64,000 bases of DNA from assembly GCF_003711225.1 (NCBI RefSeq), contig NZ_CP031030.1, forward strand, positions 7,246,501 to 7,310,500, read 5' to 3'. Under the pieces are notes generated by a model, which saw only the letters and a program-made list of their open reading frames with translations, was not told where the DNA came from and did not search any database. Numbering within the stretch: the first letter of the stretch is position 1; every line of letters starts with the position of its first letter. The position numbers were made by a program, and so were the translations under genes. Of this stretch, positions 33,474 through 42,529 are shown one piece after another. Source of the stretch: Runella sp. SP2. Lineage in GTDB: Bacteria; Bacteroidota; Bacteroidia; Cytophagales; Spirosomataceae.

Positions 33474-35936
33474 ATGAAAGTCCTCAAGTTTGGCGGCACT
33501 TCGTGCGGCACAGTCGAAAGTATCCAGCAAGTCATCCAGATTTTACAAGATAATATTGCAAAAGGCGAACGCATTGCCGTGGTGTACTCGGCAATGGGGG
33601 GCGTCACGAATAAACTGATTGAAATCGGGCGCATGGCGTCCACGGGAAATACCGATTATTATGATGCACTCAAAGCCCTCGAAGAACGCCACTTTACGGC
33701 CGTACGCGGGTTGATTGATATTAAAAGCCAGAGTAGTTCTATTGCAAAAGTGCGCGGATTGGTCAATGAATTGGAAGATTTGTTGAAAGGGATTTCGCTG
33801 ATTCGTGAGCTATCGACGCGCACGCTCGACTTGTTGATGTCGTTTGGCGAACGCCTATCGACGACCATCATTACCGAAGCCCTCAAGGCACGCGGTGTAA
33901 ACGCGGAGTTTTGTGATGCGCGCACGCTCATTCGTACCAATAATCACTTTAGCTACGCCGAAGTAGATTTTGAGGTAACCAATGCCCAAATCAAAGCGCA
34001 TTTTGCCAAAACTGACGCCTTGTTGTGCATCACGGGCTTTATTGGCTCTACCGAAGACGGAATCACGACGACCCTCGGCCGCGGAGGTTCTGATTATACA
34101 GGCTCGATTTTTGGGGCGGCATTGGACGCCGAAGTGATTGAAATTTGGACGGACGTGGACGGAATGATGACCGCCGACCCGCGCAAGGTGTCAAACGCCT
34201 TCACGATTCCAACCATTACGTACGCCGAAGCGATGGAGTTAAGCCACTTTGGGGCAAAAGTGATTTATCCGCCGAGCTTACAACCTGCCTTTGCCAAGAA
34301 CATTCCGATTAAAGTTCTCAATACGTTTAACACGGCTTCGGAAGGAACTACCGTGCACAACACGGCCCTAGAAACGCCCTACGCCATTACGGGGATTAGT
34401 TCGATTGACGACATCGCGTTGGTCAACGTCCAAGGAAGTGGGATGATTGGGGTGGCTGGGGTGTCGGCTCGCTTGTTTTCGGCCATGTCGCGCAATAAAA
34501 TCAGCGTGATTTTGATTTCGCAGGCGTCGTCGGAGCACTCAATCTGCTTTGCGATTGACCCAAAAAATGCTGAACGAGCCAAAGATGTTCTCGACCAAGA
34601 GTTTGCGGTTGAAATTAACGCAGGCGACATCGACCGCGACGGTATTCAGATCCAACGCAACGTTTCCATCATCGCGATTGTGGGTGAAGGAATGCGCCGT
34701 AGTACGGGGGTATCGGGTAAATTGTTTACCGCCCTTGGTAAAAACGGCATCAACGTGATTGCAACTGCCCAAGGCTCTTCGGAGTTGAATATTTCGGTGG
34801 TAATTCAGAAAAACGACCTTTCGAAGGCACTTAACGCCATTCACGGAGTATTTTTCCAGTCGGAAGTACGAACGCTCAATTTGTTTGTCGTAGGTACGGG
34901 CTTAATTGGAAGTACATTTTTGAAACAACTTGCGGCGCAATCGGATTATTTGGCCAAAGAAAAGTTGTTGAAAGTCAATGTGGTAGGGTTGGCGCGTAGT
35001 AAAAAAATGTGGCTTAATCCCGAAGGAATAAGCTTGCAAAATTGGCAAGAAGAACTGGACGAAAACGGTAAAACGACCAGCCTTTCGGCCTTTGTTCAAC
35101 GCATTCGGGAGTTCAACTTACCCAACAGCGTTTTCATAGATTGTACGTCTGACAAAGACATTATTCAATATTATTTCCCGTTGCTCGATGCGAGCGTGTC
35201 GGTAGTAACGCCCAACAAAGTGGCTAATTCGAGCAGCTACGCGGAGTACCGTCGTTTGCAACAAACGGCCGTTCGGAAGGGTGTTAAGTTTTTGTACGAA
35301 ACCAACGTAGGTGCTGGTTTGCCCATCATCAACACGATTCAAGGGTTGATGTCGAGTGGGGATAAGTTTGTCAAAATTGAGGCGATTTTATCAGGAACGT
35401 TGTCGTTTATCTTCAACAGTTTTGTGGAAGGTACTCGTTTTGTGGACATCGTTGGTGAGGCCAAAGAAAAAGGTTACACCGAACCCGACCCACGCGACGA
35501 TTTGAGTGGCTTGGACGTAGCGCGCAAAATCTTGATTTTGGCACGGGAAACGGGCATTGCACTCGAAATGAGCGATATTCAAATTGCCCCAATTTTGCCC
35601 GAAAACTGTTTACAAGCGCCCACCGTCGATGCGTTTTTTAAGGAAGTAGAAGGTTCGGATGCGTATTTCGCGAATTTGCTCAACGAGGCCGTCGCCAAAG
35701 GTGAAAAGCTTCGCTACATTGCCACCCTCGAAAATGGCAAAGCCACGCTTCAACTTCGCACGGTGGATGCTGACCATCCGTTTTATTCGCTTTCAGGTGC
35801 CGACAACATCGTCTCGTTTACAACTGAGCGTTATAACACCCGCCCGCTCGTGGTGAAAGGCCCAGGTGCAGGGGCAGAAGTAACGGCCTCTGGTGTGTTT
35901 GCCGACGTAATGAGTATCAGTAGTTATTTGGCGTAA
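33474..35936 (+). CDS. thrA: Bifunctional aspartate kinase / homoserine dehydrogenase I
   Basis: 820 residues, the normal length of ThrA. The aspartokinase domain (1-~290) starts KVLKFGGTSCG and includes GRGGSDYTGSIFGAAL. Two ACT-type regulatory repeats (~310-460) follow (VNVQGSGMIGVAGVSARLFSA and IVGEGMRRSTGVSGKLFTAL). Homoserine dehydrogenase (~465-820) begins VGTGLIGSTFL and has YETNVGAGLPIINT. It catalyses the first and third steps toward threonine and methionine. Threonine feedback is expected through the ACT repeats. thrB and thrC do not follow; a repeat array does. Confidence 0.97.
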   Translation: MKVLKFGGTSCGTVESIQQVIQILQDNIAKGERIAVVYSAMGGVTNKLIEIGRMASTGNTDYYDALKALEERHFTAVRGLIDIKSQSSSIAKVRGLVNELEDLLKGISLIRELSTRTLDLLMSFGERLSTTIITEALKARGVNAEFCDARTLIRTNNHFSYAEVDFEVTNAQIKAHFAKTDALLCITGFIGSTEDGITTTLGRGGSDYTGSIFGAALDAEVIEIWTDVDGMMTADPRKVSNAFTIPTITYAEAMELSHFGAKVIYPPSLQPAFAKNIPIKVLNTFNTASEGTTVHNTALETPYAITGISSIDDIALVNVQGSGMIGVAGVSARLFSAMSRNKISVILISQASSEHSICFAIDPKNAERAKDVLDQEFAVEINAGDIDRDGIQIQRNVSIIAIVGEGMRRSTGVSGKLFTALGKNGINVIATAQGSSELNISVVIQKNDLSKALNAIHGVFFQSEVRTLNLFVVGTGLIGSTFLKQLAAQSDYLAKEKLLKVNVVGLARSKKMWLNPEGISLQNWQEELDENGKTTSLSAFVQRIREFNLPNSVFIDCTSDKDIIQYYFPLLDASVSVVTPNKVANSSSYAEYRRLQQTAVRKGVKFLYETNVGAGLPIINTIQGLMSSGDKFVKIEAILSGTLSFIFNSFVEGTRFVDIVGEAKEKGYTEPDPRDDLSGLDVARKILILARETGIALEMSDIQIAPILPENCLQAPTVDAFFKEVEGSDAYFANLLNEAVAKGEKLRYIATLENGKATLQLRTVDADHPFYSLSGADNIVSFTTERYNTRPLVVKGPGAGAEVTASGVFADVMSISSYLA

Positions 35937-35950
35937 CCGTACCGCTTTCT

Positions 35951-36290
35951 TACTTCGGTTTTGAGAAACCTCAGGCACAGAGCGTGTTGCTGGTTTCTCA
36001 AAACCAGCCTGTTGGTATCGAGGTTTATGCGGCATTGGGTTTTGAGAAACCCTTACTTCGGTTTTGAGAAACCTCAGGCACAGTGCGTGTTGCTGGTTTC
36101 TCAAAACCAGCCTGTTGGTATCGAGGTTTATGCAGCGTTGGGTTTTGAGAAACCCTTACTTCGGTTTTGAGAAACCTCAGGCACAGTGCGTGTTGCTGGT
36201 TTCTCAAAACCAGCCTGTTGGTAGTGAGGTTTGTGCGGCATTGGGTTTTGAGAAACCCTTACTTCGGTTTTGAGAAACCTCAGGCACGGC
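35951..36290. repeat. Array of 103-bp palindromic repeat units (three full, one partial)
   Basis: Units begin TACTTCGGTTTTGAGAAACC at 35951, 36054, 36157 and 36260, a period of exactly 103 bases with few differences. Each full unit contains GGTTTTGAGAAACC, its complement GGTTTCTCAAAACC, and GTTTTGAGAAAC again, so it folds into hairpins. The fourth unit stops after CAGGCACGGC at 36290. It begins 15 bases after thrA. The open frames crossing it arise from the repeats and are not genes. There are no unique spacers, so this is not CRISPR. Confidence 0.9.
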
Positions 36291-36310
36291 CATGTGGAAA
36301 CCTCAGGTAT

Positions 36311-36904
36311 TTATAAACCCTTTCGCAGATAAATAGCTTTTAAATGGGCATTCTTCCACTTCTTATCGGCAAAGTCAAATACTTTTTTGTCCATCGTTAA
36401 TTCAAAAGAGTCGGAGTTAATCCGTTCTAAATGAGTAACGGTGCCTATCTTTTCTTTGTTTGTGAGTAACTTATCAATCAGCTTGATACTTCGGCCGTTT
36501 TGTATTTCGTACGTAAATCCTTCAAAAACAGGTTGGTAAAAGTGAAGGAAATAGGCACGATTCGCCAATGAAGTTGAGTCAATGGATTGGTGTGGGAAGT
36601 TAAAATTAATGCTGGGGTAGGCAGTTTGATTACTCGTGTGTGGTCTTATTTCAGCGTTATACAAAGAACCTGTTGGGGTAAACATGGGAAGTGATGTAGA
36701 TTGGTTAGGTGCGTAATAACGTGCAGTTAATTCCTTCAAAAAATCAGCCGAACGCACTCCATCGTTGTTTAAATCTACAGGTGTGTCAGAGGAAATAGAC
36801 GTAAGTGTGTACCATCCTCCTAGGGTATTGATAGGTGGGTGGGAATCGCTAAGGCAACTTTGTAGGACGAGGGATACGAGCAAAATAAGGATAAGGTTTT
36901 TCAT
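36311..36904 (-). CDS. Hypothetical lipoprotein in the repeat-flanked cassette
   Basis: 197 residues. The signal sequence MKNLILILLVSLVLQSC ends in a lipobox with Cys17, so it is probably an outer or inner membrane lipoprotein. It has a lipocalin-like start (GGWYTLTSI) but no family can be named. It is encoded 20 bases after the membrane protein gene on the same strand, and the two-gene block is enclosed by copies of the palindromic repeat. Confidence 0.75.
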   Translation of the reverse strand: MKNLILILLVSLVLQSCLSDSHPPINTLGGWYTLTSISSDTPVDLNNDGVRSADFLKELTARYYAPNQSTSLPMFTPTGSLYNAEIRPHTSNQTAYPSINFNFPHQSIDSTSLANRAYFLHFYQPVFEGFTYEIQNGRSIKLIDKLLTNKEKIGTVTHLERINSDSFELTMDKKVFDFADKKWKNAHLKAIYLRKGL

Positions 36905-36924
36905 AAGATGTTGATTTTTTGAGA

Positions 36925-37428
36925 TTATAGCTTTGCTCGGTCGAGTGCTTCTGTTAGTTCTTGGGGTTTTTGAGTCCCAATTAGGAGCTTTTTAGGAGTT
37001 AAAAATTCAAGTTGGAGCCCATAATCGCCATCTACGTTGTAGGCTGTTCCTTTTCCAAATAGGCTAATTCGAACTCCCCAACCTCCAAAATCCCCAATGG
37101 GAGAGTATTGTTTTACGTAGCATTTACGTATTGAACCCCAAGGGTAATGTTTAAATGAAAGATGAAATGGGAAAAAGCGTACGTAAATTCCGCTTGGTTT
37201 AATGATGGTTTCGAGTTCTAAATAATAGAAAAAAGCAAGAAAAAACGCCATAATAAAGAGGCCAATTACGTACCCTTCGTTGCTCAATGGATTGTCTCCG
37301 AGTGGAGTACCGCCTATTATTTGCATCAAAAAGGTACCAACAAAGATAAAACCAACCCCCAAAAGAATCACCCAAAGCCACCATTGGGTAAATTTTTGTT
37401 TTTCGTGAAAAAGGATTTTGTCTTGCAT
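36925..37428 (-). CDS. Membrane protein with PH-like domain, repeat-flanked cassette
   Basis: 167 residues. Two hydrophobic segments (about 17-38 and 52-68) are followed by a soluble beta-rich half (IIKPSGIYVRFFPFHLSFKHYPWGSIRKCYV, ISLFGKGTAYNV), the pattern of bacterial PH-like membrane proteins. Function unknown. First gene of the two-gene block with the lipoprotein. Confidence 0.7.
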   Translation of the reverse strand: MQDKILFHEKQKFTQWWLWVILLGVGFIFVGTFLMQIIGGTPLGDNPLSNEGYVIGLFIMAFFLAFFYYLELETIIKPSGIYVRFFPFHLSFKHYPWGSIRKCYVKQYSPIGDFGGWGVRISLFGKGTAYNVDGDYGLQLEFLTPKKLLIGTQKPQELTEALDRAKL

Positions 37429-37451
37429 GGTTTTGTTTTTAAAGGTGTCTA

Positions 37452-37592
37452 GCCGTGCAGCTGGTTTCTCAAAACCAGCCTATTGGTAGCGAAGTTTGTG
37501 CGGCATTGGGTTTTGAGAAACCCTTACTTCGGTTTTGAGAAACCTCAGGCACGGCCCGTGTGCGCGTGCAGCTGGTTTCTCAAAATTAGCTT
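37452..37592. repeat. Second cluster of the palindromic repeat, beginning with a right half-unit
   Basis: Starts GCCGTGCAGCTGGTTTCTCA, the right half of a unit, followed by CATTGGGTTTTGAGAAACCC, CTTCGGTTTTGAGAAACCTC and a degenerate GGTTTCTCAAAATT at the end. The left half that would complete the first unit is at 36260-36290. GCACGGC (36284-36290) and GCCGTGC (37452-37458) are inverted at the two junctions. The last motif overlaps the stop codon of the HPP gene. Confidence 0.8.
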
Positions 37593-38215
37593 GTTACAGC
37601 CTCTCTTTTCATTCTTTTCAGGATTTTTTTTGTGGTATAAGCTGCCCATGGAAAAGTCCTCGAAAAACGACGGCTTGTAGAATACTTGCGACGAGGGGTA
37701 AGATTGTTAAAAATAAGCGCTACTACCAACAGAATAAACACACCCGAAGCGACGGGCGATAAAACAAACCAATAACCCAAGTGCTTGATTTTTTCTGAAC
37801 CAATGACCGCAATCAATGCTGTGGCGCCACCAGGTGGGTGCAAGGTCTTGGTGACTTGCATACACAGGATGGATAAAGAAACTGCCAAAGGGGCTGTCAG
37901 CCAGATGATATTGGGGAATACTTGAAAGATTGTTACACCTAAAATAGCCGAGATAATATGTCCACCAACTAAGTTGCGAGGCTGCGCCAATGGACTTTGA
38001 ATAGCTCCAAAAATCAAAACGGAGGAGGCGCCAAACGACCCGATTAAAAACAAATTATCGGCGTCGGAAAGGGTTGTTTGCAAGAGTGCAATGAGTCCAA
38101 TTCCTAAAAAAGCACCAGTAAACGACCAAAAATTTTCGACCGAATCAACCAGCGTTTCTTTATATACAATGTACTTGGCTATTCTGTAGCCTCTTCTAAT
38201 TTTTGACTTTACCAT
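37586..38215 (-). CDS. HPP family integral membrane protein
   Basis: 209 residues from the ATG at 38215; a start 25 codons earlier lacks family similarity. Four hydrophobic segments are present, with the family-naming motif in KTLHPPGGATALIAVIG and SFGASSVLIFGAIQSPLAQPRNLVGGH. HPP proteins have been linked to nitrite transport in plastids and cyanobacteria; the role here is unknown. The last codons (EAVTS, stop) run into a degenerate copy of the palindromic repeat, so the C terminus may have been remodelled. Confidence 0.85.
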   Translation of the reverse strand: MVKSKIRRGYRIAKYIVYKETLVDSVENFWSFTGAFLGIGLIALLQTTLSDADNLFLIGSFGASSVLIFGAIQSPLAQPRNLVGGHIISAILGVTIFQVFPNIIWLTAPLAVSLSILCMQVTKTLHPPGGATALIAVIGSEKIKHLGYWFVLSPVASGVFILLVVALIFNNLTPRRKYSTSRRFSRTFPWAAYTTKKILKRMKREAVTS

Positions 38216-38314
38216 CTTTGGAATACAACTTATGAGTGGTGCTACGACGTGCGGAATTCGTAGCAAATCTGATATGACTGCAAATATCAAAAAGTTGTAC
38301 CAAATTTCAGTAGG

Positions 38315-39025
38315 CTATTTTTTTACGGCACGAATACACATAAAAGCGGGGAACTCATTGAGCTCCTTGAAATGCTTGGGGTCGAGGGCTTCAAACTCGG
38401 GGGTGGGTTTGGGTTCTACGAGTTTATCAATGTAAAAACCATTGTCGGTTAACGGGGCGATGCACTCGTTTAGAGGTCGTCGAAAACTGTTGATTTCCAC
38501 AGATTGCCCAAACCCTTTCCAAACACATTTGACGTGCTCAACGTCAAAATAGTTGGTCGATTTGAAATAATTGTACTCAAAAAACGGGTGCTCTATCGAT
38601 ACCACAAGGAGCCCTTGAGGCGTTAAGACACGGCAAAATTCTTGTATCGTAAGCGTCCAATCAGGCAGATAATGCAAAGCTAAGGCACAAAGAACAATAT
38701 CGAACGAGCCATTGGAGAGTTGCTCGAAGGGCGTGGCCAGGTCATGAACGTAGAAGCTGTCTTGGTGCTGGGGATTGCGTTGTTTGGCCAAAGAAATCAT
38801 CGTAGGACTGAGGTCAAATCCCGTCACTTCAGCACCTTGTGCCAGCAGCAGCTCGGCGTATTTTCCTGGACCACAGGCTGCATCTAAAACCTTCTTACCT
38901 GTCACATCGGGCAGTAAACTAAGTGTATTAGGACGGTCGTAGTGCGCGTTATGGGGCTTGTATTCAATTAGTTCGCTGTATTTGACAGCCATTTGTTCGT
39001 AGGCCTGTAAAATGAGGTCTTTCAT
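38315..39025 (-). CDS. Class I SAM-dependent methyltransferase
   Basis: 236 residues. Motif I is KKVLDAACGPGKYAELL (about 43-59), with the acidic residue of motif II in VTGFDLS and a post-motif FDIVLCALALHYLPDW. Similar to UbiE/COQ5-like small-molecule methyltransferases. Substrate unknown. It lies in a minus-strand run with the SDR gene upstream (34-base gap), which could share its transcript. Confidence 0.88.
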   Translation of the reverse strand: MKDLILQAYEQMAVKYSELIEYKPHNAHYDRPNTLSLLPDVTGKKVLDAACGPGKYAELLLAQGAEVTGFDLSPTMISLAKQRNPQHQDSFYVHDLATPFEQLSNGSFDIVLCALALHYLPDWTLTIQEFCRVLTPQGLLVVSIEHPFFEYNYFKSTNYFDVEHVKCVWKGFGQSVEINSFRRPLNECIAPLTDNGFYIDKLVEPKPTPEFEALDPKHFKELNEFPAFMCIRAVKK

Positions 39026-39059
39026 GGGCTGTTATAGAAATGAAATACGAAAGATAAAG

Positions 39060-39806
39060 CTATATTCCACCAGTGATGTCAATAAAAGCCCCCGTAGTGA
39101 AGGACGCTTCGTCAGAAAGAAGCCACAAAATCGCATTGGCAATTTCTTCGGATGTCCCTCCCCGTTTCAAAGGAATAATCGCTTTGAGACGATCAACTCG
39201 GTGAGGTTCGCCGCCACTGGCGTGAATGTCGGTGTATATAAAACCAGGTCGAACAGCGTTTACCCGAATTCCTTCACCTGCCAACTCTTTGGCGAGTCCT
39301 ACGGTAAAAGAGTCAATAGCACCTTTGGAGGCGGCATAGTCCACGTATTCGTTGGGAGAGCCCGTACGAGCAGCAACAGAGGATACATTGACAATTGCTC
39401 CACCTGTTCCGCCGTGTTTGGTGGACATCCGCTTGATGGCTTCTCGTGCGCAAATAAAACTTCCTACGACGTTGTGGTTAAAAATTCGCAGAAGGCGGTC
39501 GGATGTGATGCCTTCCACCCTCGACTGGGTTTCTAAAATTCCTGCATTATTGACTAAAGCCGTGAGTCGGCCCAAGTCCTTATCAAGTTGCTCAAATAGC
39601 CCGACGACTTCGTTTTCTTTGGAAATATCAGCCTGTAATGCGATGGCTTTGCCTCCGTTTTCTTGGATGGTATCTACTACTCGAAAAGCTGCGTCTGTAT
39701 TTTTATAGTAATTGATACAAACGCGATAGCCCCGTTGAGCTGCTAAAAGAGCCGTAGCCGCCCCAATTCCACGGCTTCCACCTGTAATCAATGCTATTTT
39801 ATCCAC
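39060..39806 (-). CDS. Short-chain dehydrogenase/reductase
   Basis: 248 residues, classical SDR. Cofactor motif TGGSRGIG (8-15), NNAG (86-89), catalytic Ser in NVSSVAARTG and Y157-A-A-S-K161. The C-terminal ITGGI closure matches glucose/3-oxoacyl-ACP reductase-like members. NADP preference is suggested by the basic residue after TGGS. Substrate not assigned. Confidence 0.9.
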   Translation of the reverse strand: MDKIALITGGSRGIGAATALLAAQRGYRVCINYYKNTDAAFRVVDTIQENGGKAIALQADISKENEVVGLFEQLDKDLGRLTALVNNAGILETQSRVEGITSDRLLRIFNHNVVGSFICAREAIKRMSTKHGGTGGAIVNVSSVAARTGSPNEYVDYAASKGAIDSFTVGLAKELAGEGIRVNAVRPGFIYTDIHASGGEPHRVDRLKAIIPLKRGGTSEEIANAILWLLSDEASFTTGAFIDITGGI

Positions 39807-39824
39807 TTTTGAATATTTTTAAGG

Positions 39825-40979
39825 TTACTTCCCTGTCACGGGCATTCGTACGGTTTTGATGATAGGTTCCGAAAACGTTTTTTTCTCGTAGCGAGGCGTA
39901 AGGGTGGTTTCAGTAATGACTTTGTCTTCGTAGGTCGTGGTTTCAACGATGGCAATTACTTTCACTGACGCATCTACGCCTTGCACAAGGTTGTCGTTGG
40001 ACAGCAAAATGTAGTACGCTCCTTGGCTCAAGGCTGGGTCAGAAAATTTTCTAAAACCCGCGACTCCCTTGCCTTGGTCAATGACTCGATGGGGTTGCCC
40101 CGCCATAAATAAATCGCGATTGACTTTATCGGCTACGGCATAATACACGTCTTCGCCCATTTTAGGAATGGCTAAGTCGGTGACGACTCCCGCTGCCAAT
40201 GCCCCGAGGGGTGTGGTGAAATAGGCCGCTGCCCCTTTGGCGATGCTGACGATGATTTTAGAGTTTTGTTTCCACGCTTCGTTGGCTTCATTGCCCACAC
40301 CCACCCAATATGCCCACGACACTACTTTTGTGGTTTTGTAAGGGGTAATCACGTTTTTGGGCAAGGTAAACGACAACGACGCCTTGTTGCCGTTGGTGTT
40401 GGCGGAAGAATGTACGCGTTGGGGTTTGTCAAATACCAATTCTTCGCGCTGCTCCGATTTTACGACCACTTTTTTGGTTTTGCGCGTGTAGGTAGTGTCG
40501 TAGCCAGCGAGTACCTCTTTGGTATAGGTATTGTAGGTGGTTTCTTGCTTGTCTTCCCACGACACGGCCGTATTGAAGTTGACGGTGGCCTCGCTGGCGG
40601 GTACGCGTTGGATTTTGATTTTACAAATACGGCCTAAAATTGCCCCATTTTTAAACTTAAACAAATACACCCCCTGTTTTACGACTTGAATGGTCTTGGT
40701 GTCTATTTGGGTAGTTTTATAGTCCGAAAACTTTGAGGTCGTAGGGTATTCAATGACCTCTATTTCCTTGAGTTCTTTGTCATTTATTTCCTTAAACTGA
40801 AACAAAATTTTATCGCCCGCCGCAAACCCAAACTGCAATTCTTGCTCCTGCATAGGGCCAATTTTGATGGTTTGTTCGGTGACGTCGATGGGGGCTTGCT
40901 GAGCAAAAGCGGTGGTGGCCAACAGCAGACTCCAAAAAAGGGTAAGTTCTTTTAGTATATTTGGGTTTAATTGTTTCAT
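39825..40979 (-). CDS. Exported protein of unknown function
   Basis: 384 residues with a signal peptide ending in TTAFAQ (about residue 27). Early residues are beta-rich (IKIGPMQEQELQFGFAAGDKILFQFKEI), followed by a Thr-rich segment with repeated TTY motifs (ETTYNTYTKEVLAGYDTTYT), a hydrophobic Gly/Ala segment near 245-265 (GAAAYFTTPLGALAAGVV) and a C-terminal ETTTYEDKVITETTLTPRYE. No family recognised. Ends 18 bases before the SDR gene starts. Likely periplasmic or surface. Confidence 0.7.
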   Translation of the reverse strand: MKQLNPNILKELTLFWSLLLATTAFAQQAPIDVTEQTIKIGPMQEQELQFGFAAGDKILFQFKEINDKELKEIEVIEYPTTSKFSDYKTTQIDTKTIQVVKQGVYLFKFKNGAILGRICKIKIQRVPASEATVNFNTAVSWEDKQETTYNTYTKEVLAGYDTTYTRKTKKVVVKSEQREELVFDKPQRVHSSANTNGNKASLSFTLPKNVITPYKTTKVVSWAYWVGVGNEANEAWKQNSKIIVSIAKGAAAYFTTPLGALAAGVVTDLAIPKMGEDVYYAVADKVNRDLFMAGQPHRVIDQGKGVAGFRKFSDPALSQGAYYILLSNDNLVQGVDASVKVIAIVETTTYEDKVITETTLTPRYEKKTFSEPIIKTVRMPVTGK

Positions 40980-40998
40980 TATAAATGATTTATTATTT

Positions 40999-42447
40999 TC
41001 AATTACTATTCTTAATTTTCAAAGTGATATCACCTATATTATAACTGTAAATAGAAGCTGGTAAAAAGGTAAATAAAAGGCTATCTACCGTTTTTACACC
41101 ATTTTGGTCAATAGAGGTTACTAATGCTTTTTCAAATGAATTAGCTTTACAAAATTGAACAAGACTTCTGAGCTCTTTAGGTTTTTCAAAATAGCGATTA
41201 CTCCACTTGATTTCAACACCCCAAACTGGCTTATATTTTTTGTCGTCAACCAAAACTAGATCGACTTCTCCTTCACTTCTACCATCTTTCCATCGTGCAT
41301 AGGTTAAATCTAATTTTTCTCGGTGCATCCATTGTGATAGAACTGCTGTTTCTACTAAGTTTCCCATTTCACTATCGGTTTCAGTTATGGGCGAGAATAA
41401 AGCTGTACGTAGAGAGGGATTAGTTAAATATACCTTAAAACTTGTTACTCTTTTTAACCGTTTGGCATTTACATCAACTTTATTTAATACTTTTATGAGA
41501 AATGCGGCTTCTAAATATTCTAAATATTTTTTCAGAGTATCTTTTTGTATTCCACTATCTTTACTCATTATTTCATACGAAAATTCATTTCCTGTATTGT
41601 ATGCAATATAGGTGAAAAATCGGTTTAATTCTTGTACGTCTTTTATGCCATATAAGCTAGGTAAATCACGCAATAATACTTTGTCTACAATGTCGTTTTT
41701 TACGTATCGCCCCATATCATTTTGTATCTTATCAGAGAGAACTACTTCAGGGTAACCACCAAAATTTAAGTAATGAACAAACTCTTTATTGAGAGCTTTT
41801 ATATCATGAGTAAGGCAATAAGGAAGCTGTTTTTTGCCATATATGATATTACCTTCATAGATTAAATGATTCATGCTTTTTAGATGAATATATTCTTGAA
41901 ACGTAAGGGGGGGGAGCATAAAATCAGTAAATCTTCCTGCACCACTTTCGGTGCTGTGCCATTTTAAAGCTGCAGCCGCGGATCCCGACACAACAAATTT
42001 TGTTTCAGGGTATAAATCTACAAGTACTTTGAGGTGGCGCTCCCAATCCTTGAGATATTGTATTTCATCAAAAAATACATAACAATCTTGCAGGTTATTT
42101 TGATTAAGTGATTGCTTACATAAGGTTAGAATGTCTTCTAGACTTAAATGAACGTAAATAGGGTTATCTATTCCTACAAAGAAAATTTTTTGCGGACTTA
42201 TATTATCCATTATTAATTGCTGTATGCTGTGGAATAGCATGACGGTTTTTCCCACACGCCTTGGCCCCATAAGTACTAGGGCTCTACGTACATCTTTTTC
42301 GTTTACATAGGGATAGAACAGCTTAAAATACAGCCGTTTAGACATGGTGCTATATACCTCAGGTATTTGTTTGTTTACCCACCAAGGGTTTTCATAACGT
42401 AGTCGCTCAATTATTTTTTCTGTTGGAATAAGGCTTAAATTGTTCAT
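40999..42447 (-). CDS. AAA+ ATPase with DUF4143 domain
   Basis: 482 residues. Walker A GPRRVGKT (61-68), Walker B DCYVFFDEIQYLKDWE (about 140-155) and sensor VVSGSAAAALK. The C-terminal DUF4143 half has ELNRFFTYIAYNTGNEFSYE and the nuclease-like GEVDLVLVDDKKYKPVWGVEIKW. Members are widespread, mobile and of unknown function. The gene is visibly more AT-rich than its neighbours and uses many AAA/TTA codons, consistent with horizontal gain. Confidence 0.88.
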   Translation of the reverse strand: MNNLSLIPTEKIIERLRYENPWWVNKQIPEVYSTMSKRLYFKLFYPYVNEKDVRRALVLMGPRRVGKTVMLFHSIQQLIMDNISPQKIFFVGIDNPIYVHLSLEDILTLCKQSLNQNNLQDCYVFFDEIQYLKDWERHLKVLVDLYPETKFVVSGSAAAALKWHSTESGAGRFTDFMLPPLTFQEYIHLKSMNHLIYEGNIIYGKKQLPYCLTHDIKALNKEFVHYLNFGGYPEVVLSDKIQNDMGRYVKNDIVDKVLLRDLPSLYGIKDVQELNRFFTYIAYNTGNEFSYEIMSKDSGIQKDTLKKYLEYLEAAFLIKVLNKVDVNAKRLKRVTSFKVYLTNPSLRTALFSPITETDSEMGNLVETAVLSQWMHREKLDLTYARWKDGRSEGEVDLVLVDDKKYKPVWGVEIKWSNRYFEKPKELRSLVQFCKANSFEKALVTSIDQNGVKTVDSLLFTFLPASIYSYNIGDITLKIKNSN

Positions 42448-42529
42448 AAAATCTGTCTATTTGTACAAAAATAGTAAAAATAGGTAGATTTAAAACTTCT
42501 TATATTGACAATTGTCTTGATTTTAACCG

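Noticed and set aside
35961-36273. Open frames of 60-103 codons on both strands in the repeat array
   Set aside because: They recur with each repeat because 103 is not a multiple of three, so frames rotate; no start sites or family similarity.
35951-36290. Possible CRISPR array
   Set aside because: The repeat period is a constant 103 bases and the whole unit repeats, with no variable spacers and no cas genes.
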